From: Bacteroidales bacterium
Lineage (GTDB): Bacteria; Bacteroidota; Bacteroidia; Bacteroidales; UBA932
NCBI GenBank assembly: GCA_016288775.1
Contig: JAEELG010000002.1
Location: 1-49,263, forward strand
Length of the DNA stretch: 49,263 nucleotides
Direction of reading: 5' to 3'
The notes under the pieces were generated by a model that searched no databases, was not told the origin of the DNA, and worked only from the letters and a program-made list of their open reading frames with translations. Of this stretch, positions 17,326 to 26,582 are shown one piece after another. A program made the translations under genes and the position numbers. Numbering within the stretch: position 1 is the stretch's first letter; each line of letters begins with the position of its first letter.

Positions 17326-18477
17326 ATGAAAAAGTTTGTTTTCATCGCAGCCGCTGCCCTCGCACTCGCAGCCTGCACCAAGACTGACCTGACTGGCCCT
17401 CAGAACGTCATCAGCTTCCAGCCTGTCAACCAGCTGACCAAGGTCACTGGTTCCGTGTTCCCCACCGATCAGACTTTCGGTACCTATGCCTGGACCGAAG
17501 GCACCACCGGCGAGTACTTCATCGAGAATAAGGAGGTTTCCTTCGCTAATGGCGTCTGGTCAACCGCGACTCCTTACTATTGGCCCAAGAGCCAGCCTGT
17601 CGACTTCTTCAGCTACTATCCTTACAATGTGGCAGGCACTGTTCCCACCGTTACCAAGACCCAGCTCACCTATTCCAACATCGACTTCGCGAACACCCAG
17701 GTCGACATCATGTATGCCGACAAGGCCGTCGGTTTCACCGACAATGCCGACCAGGTCCAGGACGGCCAGAATGCCTTCACCGGCGTTCCTACCATCTTCC
17801 GTCATGCAGGTGCAAAGGTTAAGGTGAACGTTATCCTCGGTGAGAACGAGAAGACCGAGACCGACGGCACCGTGACCAAGTGGGCCGTTACCCTCAAGAG
17901 CACCCAGCTCACCGGCATCTACACCAAGGGCTCTTGCGTCCTCACTCTTGCCACTACCCCTGCAACCGGCCTCGTTCCCTGGGTAAAGCCCACCCAGAAC
18001 GTAGGTACCGACACCGAGCCCAACAACGTTAATGTCTGGACTCCCGATGTGACCCTGACCAACAGCGAGGCCAACAGCCTCTACAATGACAAGCAGGTCA
18101 AGGACCTTGTCAAGAACGAGGGTGTCACCGTTATCGGAGCGGCCCTTGGCAACGACCAGTACGACGGTGTCTATATGCTTCCTCAGGCCCTCGCAGCCGG
18201 CCAGCAGAAGATTTACTTCACCTTCAAGGTCGTCACCTATCGCAAGGCCCCCGGTGCAACCGATTTCGTTGAGGTTCTCACTCAGGACAACGTGATTCTT
18301 TCCGCAGATCTCCTGATCGACACCGCCGACCAGAACCAGATCCTTGCCTGGCAGATGAACCAGAGCATCGTTTACAACATCACCATCGGCCCTGCCGGCA
18401 AGCAGATTACCTTCGACCCGGCTGTCGATGCATGGGAGTCCAAGACGGTTGCTACCAACATCGAGCTTCAGATCTAA
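17326..18477 (+). CDS. Fimbrillin family lipoprotein 5 of 5
   Basis: 383 residues. Lipobox Cys17 (FIAAAALALAAC), first strand VISFQPVNQLTKVTG with a probable trimming site after K39, TPYYWPKSQPVDFFSYYPY, TGVPTIFRHAGAKVKVNV, a MLPQALAAGQQKIYFTFKV segment and a C-terminal strand ITFDPAVDAWES. It is the last member of the stalk array; the next gene begins 24 bases later and belongs to the tip group. No hairpin of the A-C type follows it. Confidence 0.85.
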   Translation: MKKFVFIAAAALALAACTKTDLTGPQNVISFQPVNQLTKVTGSVFPTDQTFGTYAWTEGTTGEYFIENKEVSFANGVWSTATPYYWPKSQPVDFFSYYPYNVAGTVPTVTKTQLTYSNIDFANTQVDIMYADKAVGFTDNADQVQDGQNAFTGVPTIFRHAGAKVKVNVILGENEKTETDGTVTKWAVTLKSTQLTGIYTKGSCVLTLATTPATGLVPWVKPTQNVGTDTEPNNVNVWTPDVTLTNSEANSLYNDKQVKDLVKNEGVTVIGAALGNDQYDGVYMLPQALAAGQQKIYFTFKVVTYRKAPGATDFVEVLTQDNVILSADLLIDTADQNQILAWQMNQSIVYNITIGPAGKQITFDPAVDAWESKTVATNIELQI

Positions 18478-18501
18478 TATTTTTTATTATCTTTATCGGT
18501 T

Positions 18502-20019
18502 ATGCGTCATATACCTGAAATCTTCGCCTCTGTTGTCCTGCTTGCGCTGTTGCAGGGCTGCTCCCGCGTGGATCCCGTCGTGAACGGGATTACCTTCGCG
18601 CCTGACGTGGCTTCGACCAAGGGACTGCTCAATGCGTCCGGTCTGAACCAAAGCGGCACGAAGATCCAGGTATATGACTACATTTCCGGGTTCAACGGTA
18701 CTGTAGGAAACACCACGGTGACTTCTTCGCAGACCGTTAAATACTTCTCGGACCTGATTGCCTATAACGGCGCGGCAATCTGGCCCTATTGGAACGCAAG
18801 CACTCAAGCCCCCGACGCTACGATTGCGTACCCCTGGACTAAGACCGGCACGCACTCGTTCTTCGGATGGCTTTATGAAGACGGTACCTCCCCGGGTATC
18901 GCCGCTTCGGACCTTTTTGGAAGCGGACAGCCGAGCTTCAACGAAAGCACACGCGTCCTTTCCTTCCCCACGACGACGATGTCCAAGGCGTCGCCCCAGT
19001 TTGACTTCTCGTATTCCGGCGTCATTTCTGTCGACGCCGCAACCCATACTACCGGCGCGGTTCAGATGCCGCTCGATCACCTCTTCTCTGCATTGAAGCT
19101 TACCCTTATCAACACGTCGGGTAACACAATCATGCTCAAATCGGTAACTCTCAGAGGTATGAAGAATCGCCGCAGTGCAACCATCGACTTCAGTGCGGAT
19201 ACGCCCTCGGTGGCGACCGACAACCTGTCGTCCGTAGATGTGCCGATCTTCGTTTCCGGTAGTGAGAACGGGACCGAGTATCCCAATCTCGACCAAGAGA
19301 TTCAACTGGCCGACTTTTTCCTGATGTGGCCCCAGTCCTATTCGGAGTTGGACGGAGCGACGCTGGACGTCGTTTACTTTATCAAGGACGTTAACGACGT
19401 GGTGTCCGACGAACTGTCGGCAAGCATGGACCTGGACAACCTGATCATATTCAAGACCGACTCCACGGGCATGGTCGCCGGCACCAAGTACACCTTCATG
19501 CTCCAGTTCAAGGAGAGCACCCTCGACATTTATGTCCGAGTCCTGCCCTGGGAATATGAAGCATACGACTGGGACTATTCCAACCGTTCCATCTCCGCCC
19601 GAAGCGGCATGTTCAAGGACGGCGTCCTTGCGTTCTACCGCTGGAATTCCACCACCAGCGCGTATGACGTTCAGCCCACGAACGAAGAATGGTCCGCAAA
19701 GACGTTGCGATTCACCACGCGCCAGGAAGTGATTACCGGGCGTTTCTACATTGAATCCCCGACTTCCGGGCGCTGGCAGGTGACGGCTTATCCTGCATCG
19801 GCGGCCTCCTACTTCATCGTGTCTCCCACCTCCGGCGATATCGACGTGTATACGGACAACGGTTTGGCGGAGTTTACGGTCAGGGTGAATCCCGACGCAA
19901 CTCCGACCTCTACCCAGACCCTGTATTTCAACGTGTCGATGTTCTTCAACGGAGACTGGCACGACGCGAACTCCGAGTTCAACAGAAAGAACATAAAACT
20001 GGTACTGGATGCGAACTAG
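18502..20019 (+). CDS. Fimbrillin-like accessory lipoprotein (locus 1)
   Basis: 505 residues. Lipobox Cys20 (LLALLQGC), first strand GITFAPDVASTKGLL with a probable trimming site after K40, and a fimbrillin N-terminal half (LDHLFSALKLTLINTSGN). After the usual end of the fimbrillin fold (IYVRVLPWEYEAYDWDYS) there is an extra C-terminal domain of about 150 residues (RFYIESPTSGRWQVTAYPAS ... TPTSTQTLYFNVSMFFNGDW). The protein at 37605-39200 has the same plan (SVLPWGKSDYDIDFS plus an extra domain), so the two are positional counterparts. Probably a sub-terminal pilus subunit joining stalk to tip; inferred. It overlaps the next gene by 11 bases. Confidence 0.75.
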   Translation: MRHIPEIFASVVLLALLQGCSRVDPVVNGITFAPDVASTKGLLNASGLNQSGTKIQVYDYISGFNGTVGNTTVTSSQTVKYFSDLIAYNGAAIWPYWNASTQAPDATIAYPWTKTGTHSFFGWLYEDGTSPGIAASDLFGSGQPSFNESTRVLSFPTTTMSKASPQFDFSYSGVISVDAATHTTGAVQMPLDHLFSALKLTLINTSGNTIMLKSVTLRGMKNRRSATIDFSADTPSVATDNLSSVDVPIFVSGSENGTEYPNLDQEIQLADFFLMWPQSYSELDGATLDVVYFIKDVNDVVSDELSASMDLDNLIIFKTDSTGMVAGTKYTFMLQFKESTLDIYVRVLPWEYEAYDWDYSNRSISARSGMFKDGVLAFYRWNSTTSAYDVQPTNEEWSAKTLRFTTRQEVITGRFYIESPTSGRWQVTAYPASAASYFIVSPTSGDIDVYTDNGLAEFTVRVNPDATPTSTQTLYFNVSMFFNGDWHDANSEFNRKNIKLVLDAN

Positions 20020-22519
20020 AATCATATTCCTTGCGCTCTGCACGCTGGTTCTCGCCGGCTGTGTAACGGATACGCAGTTCCCCGTCACAGGCGACGGGGA
20101 GGGGATAGTTTTGAATCTCTTGCTCGAGGAGCCTCAGACCAAGGCCACCAAGGACGGTATTACGGCCCTGAACGAGAATGTCATATCCAATACCATCGAC
20201 GTTTTCTTCTATAACCTGTCCAGCGGGGTTATCACCAAGGAGGCTCTGGCTGTCCGGCGTAACGGTAACCAGGTGTCCATCCAGACCAACCCCAACGACA
20301 TCGAGACCATCTTCGGAACCACGTCGTCCGGTGCTCGCTGCGGCGTTTTCGTGGTCGCCAATTTCACCGGCACATACGACGGCACGCCAGGTAGCAGAAA
20401 CATCGGAACGATCAAGGACACTTTCCTTCCGGCCCCCACCTGGGAGACTCTTCCGCAGGCCAGCTTCGTCATGACCGGCGAGCAGGCGGTTACGCTGGGC
20501 AACGCCCAGGGTTCCACCCCTGTATCCGCCACCATCGGCCTGGCCCGTATTGCCGCCAAGGTTACCTTCGACGTCACCGTCGCCAGCAATGCCGGCGACA
20601 ACGGCGCCTGGACGCCCGACACGCAGAACATGTCGGTCTATATGGTCTATGCCATGCGCCAGGCCTCTCTCGGCGCCGAACCGGTGGACATGCCGATCGA
20701 CAAGAACGAGACCATCGGCTCGTCATCGGAAAAGGTAGTTTACGAGCAGTACATCGACAAGGTGCTCTACGACACCGGCGAAACCAAGGTGTGTCCGCGC
20801 GGAGAATCGACCGAGACCTGCGCCGTCTTTTCCACAACCCACGACGGCGACAAGCCGTTCTACACCTATCCCTGTGCATGGGAAACCGGTTCCTCTATGG
20901 AGCCGTACATGAAGCTTATCATCCCCTGGACCTACGGAAACACTACCCGTAAGTATTATTACAAGATTCCGTTCGCCGGCAATTCACTTGAGCGCAACTA
21001 CTGGTATCACATCTCCATCGACGTCCAGATCCTTGGCGTCGAGCAGGCTGATCCGCCTGCAGTGTTGGTCTATTATGCTGTTGCCGACTGGAGCGGAACC
21101 ATGGACACCGCTACCGCAGAGAATATCACCAGCCAGACTTCCGTGCCCGCGACGGTCATTACCGCGAGGTACCTCAGTGTGCCTATCACCGAGTACGTGA
21201 TGTACAATTCGGACGAACTGGTCATTCCGATTCAGTCGAGCCACGACGTCGAGGTAGTTGGATTCACGGTCGCTTCCGGGGCCTATACTTCCAGCCATGA
21301 TATCGATGCCAACTATGTCGGCGTCGATCCCAGGATATACAATCCTTTCACGACCACACTCGAATCCACCGGTAAAATAGTGGCGGCGCACCCCGACTAC
21401 AGTCAGACGACTCCTTCCGCCGTTTCGCATTCCTTCACTTACAATCAGGCTGCGGATTCGGACGGCTGGTCTGTGGTGGTGAACAGGCGTGAAAGCGTTA
21501 CGCTTACCCACGCTATCAACCGCGACATGACTTCTTCCAACTACGATGTGGCACCTTACACCATCCGTATGCGTTTCCGTCACCAGGGAGAAGGCGCGTC
21601 TCTCTACTTTGTCGACGTTACGGTCGAGCAGAGGCCGTCCATTATCATCAAGCCGGAGGCGAACAGCGGTGGAACTTCGAATTGCGGTTACGCTTATGTA
21701 AATGCAGGACAGAATAATGGTGATAACTGGTCCTACACTAGTAGCGGCGGTTGGTACAATACTACTTATTCGTATTATTCGACGGATGGTTCATGGACAG
21801 GTGCATATCGTTATTACCACAACCGTGCTTATCAGTCGGCATATGATGAATGGACATATTATCTGGGATCTTCCCCCAGTAACCTGAGCAATTCCAGCAA
21901 TACAAATACAAATATGTATGTCATCGAAACCTCCGTTCTTCCAACGTCCGGTCCTGTGGCATCTTATATGTTGGGCGACCCCAGGAGCCGTGATATAGAC
22001 AATCTCGGACAATCGTGGAGCCAGAGCAAGCCCGCGGTTGTGGGGAGTAACCGCATGATCACTTATTATTATCCTGCCGGTGGTGCAGGGTATGAATACT
22101 TTATCGCGCCAAAGTTCCGCATTGCATCTTCCTTCGGCTCCACGCAGCCGATGACTTATGACAATGCCAAGCGCCGCTGTGCGTCATATCAGGAAGACGG
22201 TTATCCGGCGGGTCGCTGGCGCCTTCCTACAGTGGCTGAGATTACATATATGGCCCAGCTTACCACAGACAACTTGATTCCGCGTCTCCTTGGAGGAAGC
22301 GACAGTGATGATACGGATTATTGGAGCAATAACGGATATGTCACTGTGCCTGGTGGAACCAGTTCTTCCGCGCTGTCCCACAGCACCGGCACAACTGGAA
22401 CCAAGTATGCCCGTTGCGTTTACGATGAATGGTACTGGGAAGACACCACTTATGAGAGAGTAACCGAGACGTCCTTCAAATGGGGCGATCAAGAAAGGTC
22501 TACAGTCCGAAAGAATTGA
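20009..22519 (+). CDS. Large fimbrial tip or accessory lipoprotein with C-terminal FGE/DUF1566-like domain (locus 1)
   Basis: 836 residues. Lipobox Cys18 (LVLAGC), first strand GIVLNLLLEEPQTKATKDG with a probable trimming site after K45, fimbrillin-like N-terminal domains (TIDVFFYNLSSG; RNYWYHISIDVQILG), then beta-rich repeats and a C-terminal module CASYQEDGYPAGRWRLPTVAEI...YWSNNGY...ARCVYDEWYW. That module resembles the lectin-like fold found in DUF1566/Fib_succ_major domains. It is the paralogue of 34954-37608. Between about residues 550 and 640 it carries a Tyr/Ser/Asn-rich segment (SYYSTDGSWTGAYRYYHN) not matched in the paralogue, encoded by DNA of lower GC than the rest of the gene. An adhesin role is inferred. 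Confidence 0.75.
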   Translation: MRTRIIFLALCTLVLAGCVTDTQFPVTGDGEGIVLNLLLEEPQTKATKDGITALNENVISNTIDVFFYNLSSGVITKEALAVRRNGNQVSIQTNPNDIETIFGTTSSGARCGVFVVANFTGTYDGTPGSRNIGTIKDTFLPAPTWETLPQASFVMTGEQAVTLGNAQGSTPVSATIGLARIAAKVTFDVTVASNAGDNGAWTPDTQNMSVYMVYAMRQASLGAEPVDMPIDKNETIGSSSEKVVYEQYIDKVLYDTGETKVCPRGESTETCAVFSTTHDGDKPFYTYPCAWETGSSMEPYMKLIIPWTYGNTTRKYYYKIPFAGNSLERNYWYHISIDVQILGVEQADPPAVLVYYAVADWSGTMDTATAENITSQTSVPATVITARYLSVPITEYVMYNSDELVIPIQSSHDVEVVGFTVASGAYTSSHDIDANYVGVDPRIYNPFTTTLESTGKIVAAHPDYSQTTPSAVSHSFTYNQAADSDGWSVVVNRRESVTLTHAINRDMTSSNYDVAPYTIRMRFRHQGEGASLYFVDVTVEQRPSIIIKPEANSGGTSNCGYAYVNAGQNNGDNWSYTSSGGWYNTTYSYYSTDGSWTGAYRYYHNRAYQSAYDEWTYYLGSSPSNLSNSSNTNTNMYVIETSVLPTSGPVASYMLGDPRSRDIDNLGQSWSQSKPAVVGSNRMITYYYPAGGAGYEYFIAPKFRIASSFGSTQPMTYDNAKRRCASYQEDGYPAGRWRLPTVAEITYMAQLTTDNLIPRLLGGSDSDDTDYWSNNGYVTVPGGTSSSALSHSTGTTGTKYARCVYDEWYWEDTTYERVTETSFKWGDQERSTVRKN

Positions 22520-22523
22520 CGTT

Positions 22524-25500
22524 ATGAAGAGATATTGTCACATATTCCTTGCAATGTTGCTTGCCCTTGCGGCTTGCATCCGGCTCGATGAGCCCGAGAT
22601 CATGACGCCTGAGCCGGCACCTGAGGGCGAACGCGTAAAGCTTTCGTTCTCGGTGGTCGTGCCCGACGACGGCGTGTCCACCAAGGCTATGGGCAATAAT
22701 CCGACTATCGATACGGACGGCTTCTACATCGCCGTTTTCGGCGGAAGCGGCTTTTTCAACGAGTGGGTCAAAGCCACCGTAACTCAGGCAACTGCCAATT
22801 ATGACGGTACAACTGCCACCAAGTACCGTCTCGACGCCACCTTAAGCGTCAGCGACAGCCGCCTGCGCCTTCACTTCCTTGCCAATTGCCCTACCGAATA
22901 CCGATCCAGCCCTCCTATTTCAGGAAGCCAGGATACCGAAGAGAACGTTATTTCCAAGATACGCACAAAAAAGACCGCCACGTACAACGACGGTTACTGG
23001 CAGAAAATAATCCTGCCCAACGGTGTCAAGGCGGTGAAGGAGAACAACGTTTACGTTGCCACCAACGAGACGCTTGCGCAGATTCCCAACCCGGTCGTGC
23101 TCGTGCGCAATTTCGCACGCGTGTATCTCCGTAACCTTACCCCTATCGTAGGCGACAGCCAGCTGAACAACTCACATCAGCTGGTGACGATCAAGAAGTA
23201 TGCATTGGCCTATGCTCCTTCTGAGGGCGTTATAGCCCCTATCCTGTCGGCTCCGTATTCTTCCAATGCAACCGGAGCACCCATTACCGTGGCCGATGAC
23301 GACGAGACGACGCCTGTATACTTTGAAAACTTTTTCATAAACTACCAGAATTACCCGATCGCGTCCACTGATCCAAACGCCACGCTGCTCTCGTCTGCGC
23401 CGTTCTATTATGAGGGCTATTCTCCTGAAGACCAGGCGTACGATTATTATCCTAACAACAGTGAAACTGGCGTTCCTGTGTTGAGTGACATGACCGACTG
23501 GGATGATGAGCACCCTGAAAACAACGTTCTCTATGTATATGAGAGAACGATTCCTTCATCCGCCCACCGTGCAACCAGAATTATTATTCTGGCAGAGAGA
23601 CGTGACCAGAACAGTACCGAGCCGGGTGATGCCCACAGCGAAGGCGACAAGTACTACGCCCTGGATATTGTGAATACCCAGGGAGTCACCATTCCTCTGC
23701 TGCGCAACCAGACCTATACCGTCCATTTGCTCAACATTGAGGCTGGCTCAGGTGAGACCGACCTCGACAATGCGGCCTTGGCCTCTTCTGCAACCGTGTC
23801 CGGCGACCCTGATTTCCAGAACCTTATCAACATTTCCGACGGCAAGTCCAGTATCGGAACTTCCTTCACGGAAAAGTTCTACGTTGAGCCTCAGGAGGAT
23901 TTCGTGATGTTCCGTTACATCCCGACCAATATTACCGACGATAATTATACGGCAAATAAGGAAGGTAACGAACTGGTGACCATACAAGTGGGTTCAGTGA
24001 ACACCTCCACCGGTGTCTTTACGCAGCTCACTCCCGCCGAGGCTGCGAGCCAGGGAATCCTTACTTTCAAGACCGAAAACGGAGAATACAAGGTCTGGAT
24101 AAACAAGGACGGCAACAACAACGTTATCAATTACGTCCGTTCCAACAATACCTGGGTTGTGGCTACTTCTGCACAGATGTCCGATGCTTCGGTTGAGAAG
24201 TGGGGCATGATCAAGTATCAGCTGAACGAATCCTACGTGGATGGCGAGAATCACTTTACCCAGGAGCGTGTGCAGGCGATTCATGTGGCCGGCACTTATG
24301 GCGGCAAGGAGATGAGCCGAAACGTGGTCATCAAGACATCCCCGCGCCAGCAGATGCATGTGGAGTGCCTGCAGAAATATGTGCTTGGCGCTGCAGGAGA
24401 GCAGGAGACACTCCGTGTCATGATTCCCAAGGGTCTGTCCCGCTCACTGTTCCCTCTGGACTTTTTCATCGAAGCCGCCAAATACAGTCTCACTCCCGAC
24501 GGCGACCAGCTTCCCGTCGACTATGGTACTTCTATAGTGCCTGATAACAATGAGCCCGCTTTTTATTTCGTCAAGACCCTCACCCAGGAAGCTTACGACG
24601 CCTTGAGCGAGTACAAGGATGAAAACGATGTTACGTGGAAGGTCTTTGACTGTTATTTCAAGACAACAATCCCGGAGAATGCCTGTAGGATCTATGTCAG
24701 GAACCGTTACTTCTCAGACCTGAACTCCAGTGACGAATTCTTCAATTACTTACAGCGCAAGTTCTCCGCCATCACCCTGGCTCCGGCCAGTTTCGCTCAC
24801 GGTGAGAATGTGACCTGCCAGTTCGAACTCGACCCTGAGCACAGCGGCGGTACCATTGTCTGGTGGGATCCTGAGAACCTTCTCGGTCAGAGCAACGATG
24901 CGGAAGAGGCGCTTACAAAGGGCCTTTCCACGTCGAACCGTGTCCTGCCGCCGATAATGACCGTCACTCTCAACGGGCTTCTCCCCAGGACGCAGGCAGA
25001 CGGGATTACTTATGTTACCGGTGGCCTGGAGCATCAGAGTGGCCGCACATATCTGTATTATGTCGGTTCCGGCTCACCCACGTCAGACAAGGTCAGCGTT
25101 ACTCTCGAGCTGGTGGCCGATGCCGCTGTCGGGGGAACTGCATCCGTGTCGCTCTCAACCGTCAACATTACTGGGAATCCGACTCTTTATGAACCCAGGT
25201 CTTCGAGTACAATAACCGTAATCGGCTCCAATTTCCAGAATCCTACCGGATTCTCCTGGACCGCTCCGTTCTATGAGACCGGCGACCATCTGTCGTTGAA
25301 TATCACTTACAAGTCGGGTATAATCGTTCCTATTACGATTACTCTGACCGGCGCAGTGCCTGACGGTACCGACAACCGCATCAGCGGCAGCAACGGCACC
25401 TACACCTTCACGCCCACGGCCGCGAATATCTCCGGTAACGTCACCAGCTACACCCTTGGCCTCGTTGCCACCGCGCCCAACGGCGGCGTTTCCGCAACTA

Positions 25501-26270
25501 TCGGCGTGAACTCCGCATACTACTACTCCCAGACGGCTACCCACGCCGCCCTCACCGGCATCAGCCTGAACAAGTCGAGTACGTCGATTAATGGTGTTGG
25601 TAATTCGGAGACCCTTACTGCCTCGTTTACGCCTTCCGGTTTGGATCCGGCCCCGATAGTCCATTGGGCCAGTTCCGACGAATCGGTGGCTACTGTATCC
25701 GCCTCGGGCGTTGTTACAGCTGTCGCCTCTGGTACGACCACCATTACCGCCAGAGCCGGTTCGTGCACTGCCACATGCACCGTGCGTGTGAAGAGAAAGG
25801 TGTGGCATGCGGCAAGCTATACTCTTAATCTGAAGACAAATAACACTGATAATTCGACCATCAGTTATACCACATCACCCCAGAATGTGTCGTTTGAACA
25901 TGCTCCACTAGGCGGCAGTAGGAATAACTATTATCGAACGATGGGTGAACGTTCTTGGGGTACTAATTACAATGGTACATATACTGTAACTGCACCTACT
26001 GGTACTAATTATAATGAAGCACGTATTATTGGCCTCGCCAATACATATAATGGTAATAATAATAGTAGTAATACAGTTACTTATAAATCCGGTAATACCA
26101 CACTTACTCCTAGTTCAAAAACTAGTTGGGGAACTACTAATACAAATTCCACAACAGAAGTATCTGGCTATGATTCAATAACAGTAACTTTCTCGTTTGT
26201 CAGAAACGGTACTAATCATCAATTGAATGGAGTTACTGTCTACTATGGCTACTATACTTATGAGGATTAG
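22524..26270 (+). CDS. Very large fimbrial tip adhesin-like lipoprotein with Big2 domain (locus 1)
   Basis: 1248 residues. Lipobox Cys18 (LALAAC), first strand VKLSFSVVVPDDGVSTKAMG with a probable trimming site after K54, then a fimbrillin-like region (TDGFYIAVFGGSGFF; LHFLANCP), resembling the DUF4906 type of large fimbrial proteins. A Big_2 Ig-like domain lies near residues 1009-1090 (ISLNKSSTSINGVGNSETLT...SSDESVATVSASGVVTAV). The final ~150 residues are Asn/Thr/Tyr-rich and encoded by very AT-rich DNA (14 G+C among bases 26041-26100). The N-terminal two thirds matches the protein at 31553-34957, but the C-termini are unrelated. As the last and largest gene of the operon it is likely the outermost subunit; inferred. 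Confidence 0.75.
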   Translation: MKRYCHIFLAMLLALAACIRLDEPEIMTPEPAPEGERVKLSFSVVVPDDGVSTKAMGNNPTIDTDGFYIAVFGGSGFFNEWVKATVTQATANYDGTTATKYRLDATLSVSDSRLRLHFLANCPTEYRSSPPISGSQDTEENVISKIRTKKTATYNDGYWQKIILPNGVKAVKENNVYVATNETLAQIPNPVVLVRNFARVYLRNLTPIVGDSQLNNSHQLVTIKKYALAYAPSEGVIAPILSAPYSSNATGAPITVADDDETTPVYFENFFINYQNYPIASTDPNATLLSSAPFYYEGYSPEDQAYDYYPNNSETGVPVLSDMTDWDDEHPENNVLYVYERTIPSSAHRATRIIILAERRDQNSTEPGDAHSEGDKYYALDIVNTQGVTIPLLRNQTYTVHLLNIEAGSGETDLDNAALASSATVSGDPDFQNLINISDGKSSIGTSFTEKFYVEPQEDFVMFRYIPTNITDDNYTANKEGNELVTIQVGSVNTSTGVFTQLTPAEAASQGILTFKTENGEYKVWINKDGNNNVINYVRSNNTWVVATSAQMSDASVEKWGMIKYQLNESYVDGENHFTQERVQAIHVAGTYGGKEMSRNVVIKTSPRQQMHVECLQKYVLGAAGEQETLRVMIPKGLSRSLFPLDFFIEAAKYSLTPDGDQLPVDYGTSIVPDNNEPAFYFVKTLTQEAYDALSEYKDENDVTWKVFDCYFKTTIPENACRIYVRNRYFSDLNSSDEFFNYLQRKFSAITLAPASFAHGENVTCQFELDPEHSGGTIVWWDPENLLGQSNDAEEALTKGLSTSNRVLPPIMTVTLNGLLPRTQADGITYVTGGLEHQSGRTYLYYVGSGSPTSDKVSVTLELVADAAVGGTASVSLSTVNITGNPTLYEPRSSSTITVIGSNFQNPTGFSWTAPFYETGDHLSLNITYKSGIIVPITITLTGAVPDGTDNRISGSNGTYTFTPTAANISGNVTSYTLGLVATAPNGGVSATIGVNSAYYYSQTATHAALTGISLNKSSTSINGVGNSETLTASFTPSGLDPAPIVHWASSDESVATVSASGVVTAVASGTTTITARAGSCTATCTVRVKRKVWHAASYTLNLKTNNTDNSTISYTTSPQNVSFEHAPLGGSRNNYYRTMGERSWGTNYNGTYTVTAPTGTNYNEARIIGLANTYNGNNNSSNTVTYKSGNTTLTPSSKTSWGTTNTNSTTEVSGYDSITVTFSFVRNGTNHQLNGVTVYYGYYTYED

Positions 26271-26301
26271 TAATCTTCAAGTGAATTGAATACTTACGCT
26301 C

Positions 26302-26332
26302 AGCGGCCCGGTTAATCCAACCGGGCCGCTTT
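26302..26332 (+). terminator. Rho-independent terminator of pilus locus 1
   Basis: A perfect 12-bp stem (AGCGGCCCGGTT / AACCGGGCCGCT, loop AATCC) begins 31 bases after the stop codon at 26270 and is followed by TTCATAT. The T-run is short but the stem is very stable. Confidence 0.8.
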
Positions 26333-26342
26333 CATATATCCG

Positions 26343-26582
26343 TCATGGCTTGACGGCGAGTATACTTTTCTGGTACACTGGGACGTAAAAGCAATGCTGG
26401 AGTATTACTCTGGCATCATCACGCCGACGGCCATCGGAAAACTGGCCGGCATTCACCCTAAACAAATATGGTCGTATATGCACGGCCTGTCAAAGCCCCG
26501 CCGCGCCCAGATAACAAAAATCGAAGACGCCGTCCATCGTCTTGGCCGCGAATTGGTTAACACGGCCTTTTTAAGCAACTAG
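26343..26582 (+). pseudogene. Truncated HicB-like antitoxin remnant
   Basis: The readable frame gives YTFLVHWDVKAMLEYYSG, then ITPTAIGKLAGIHPKQIWSY and SKPRRAQITKIEDAVHRLGR. This matches the C-terminal half of Bacteroidetes HicB-family antitoxins, with an N-terminal partial strand and a helix-turn-helix (AIGKLAGIHPKQIWSYMHG). The usual N-terminal RNase-H-like domain is missing: the frame is closed by a stop at 26313-26315, inside the terminator. The first in-frame ATG is at 26394, which would make a 62-residue protein. No HicA toxin gene is adjacent. It could still be a small expressed DNA-binding protein, but decay is the simpler reading. Confidence 0.55.

Noticed and set aside
12197..26270. 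CRISPR-like or short direct repeat arrays
   Set aside because: Repetition here is at gene level (paralogous coding sequences); no regular spacer-repeat pattern was seen.
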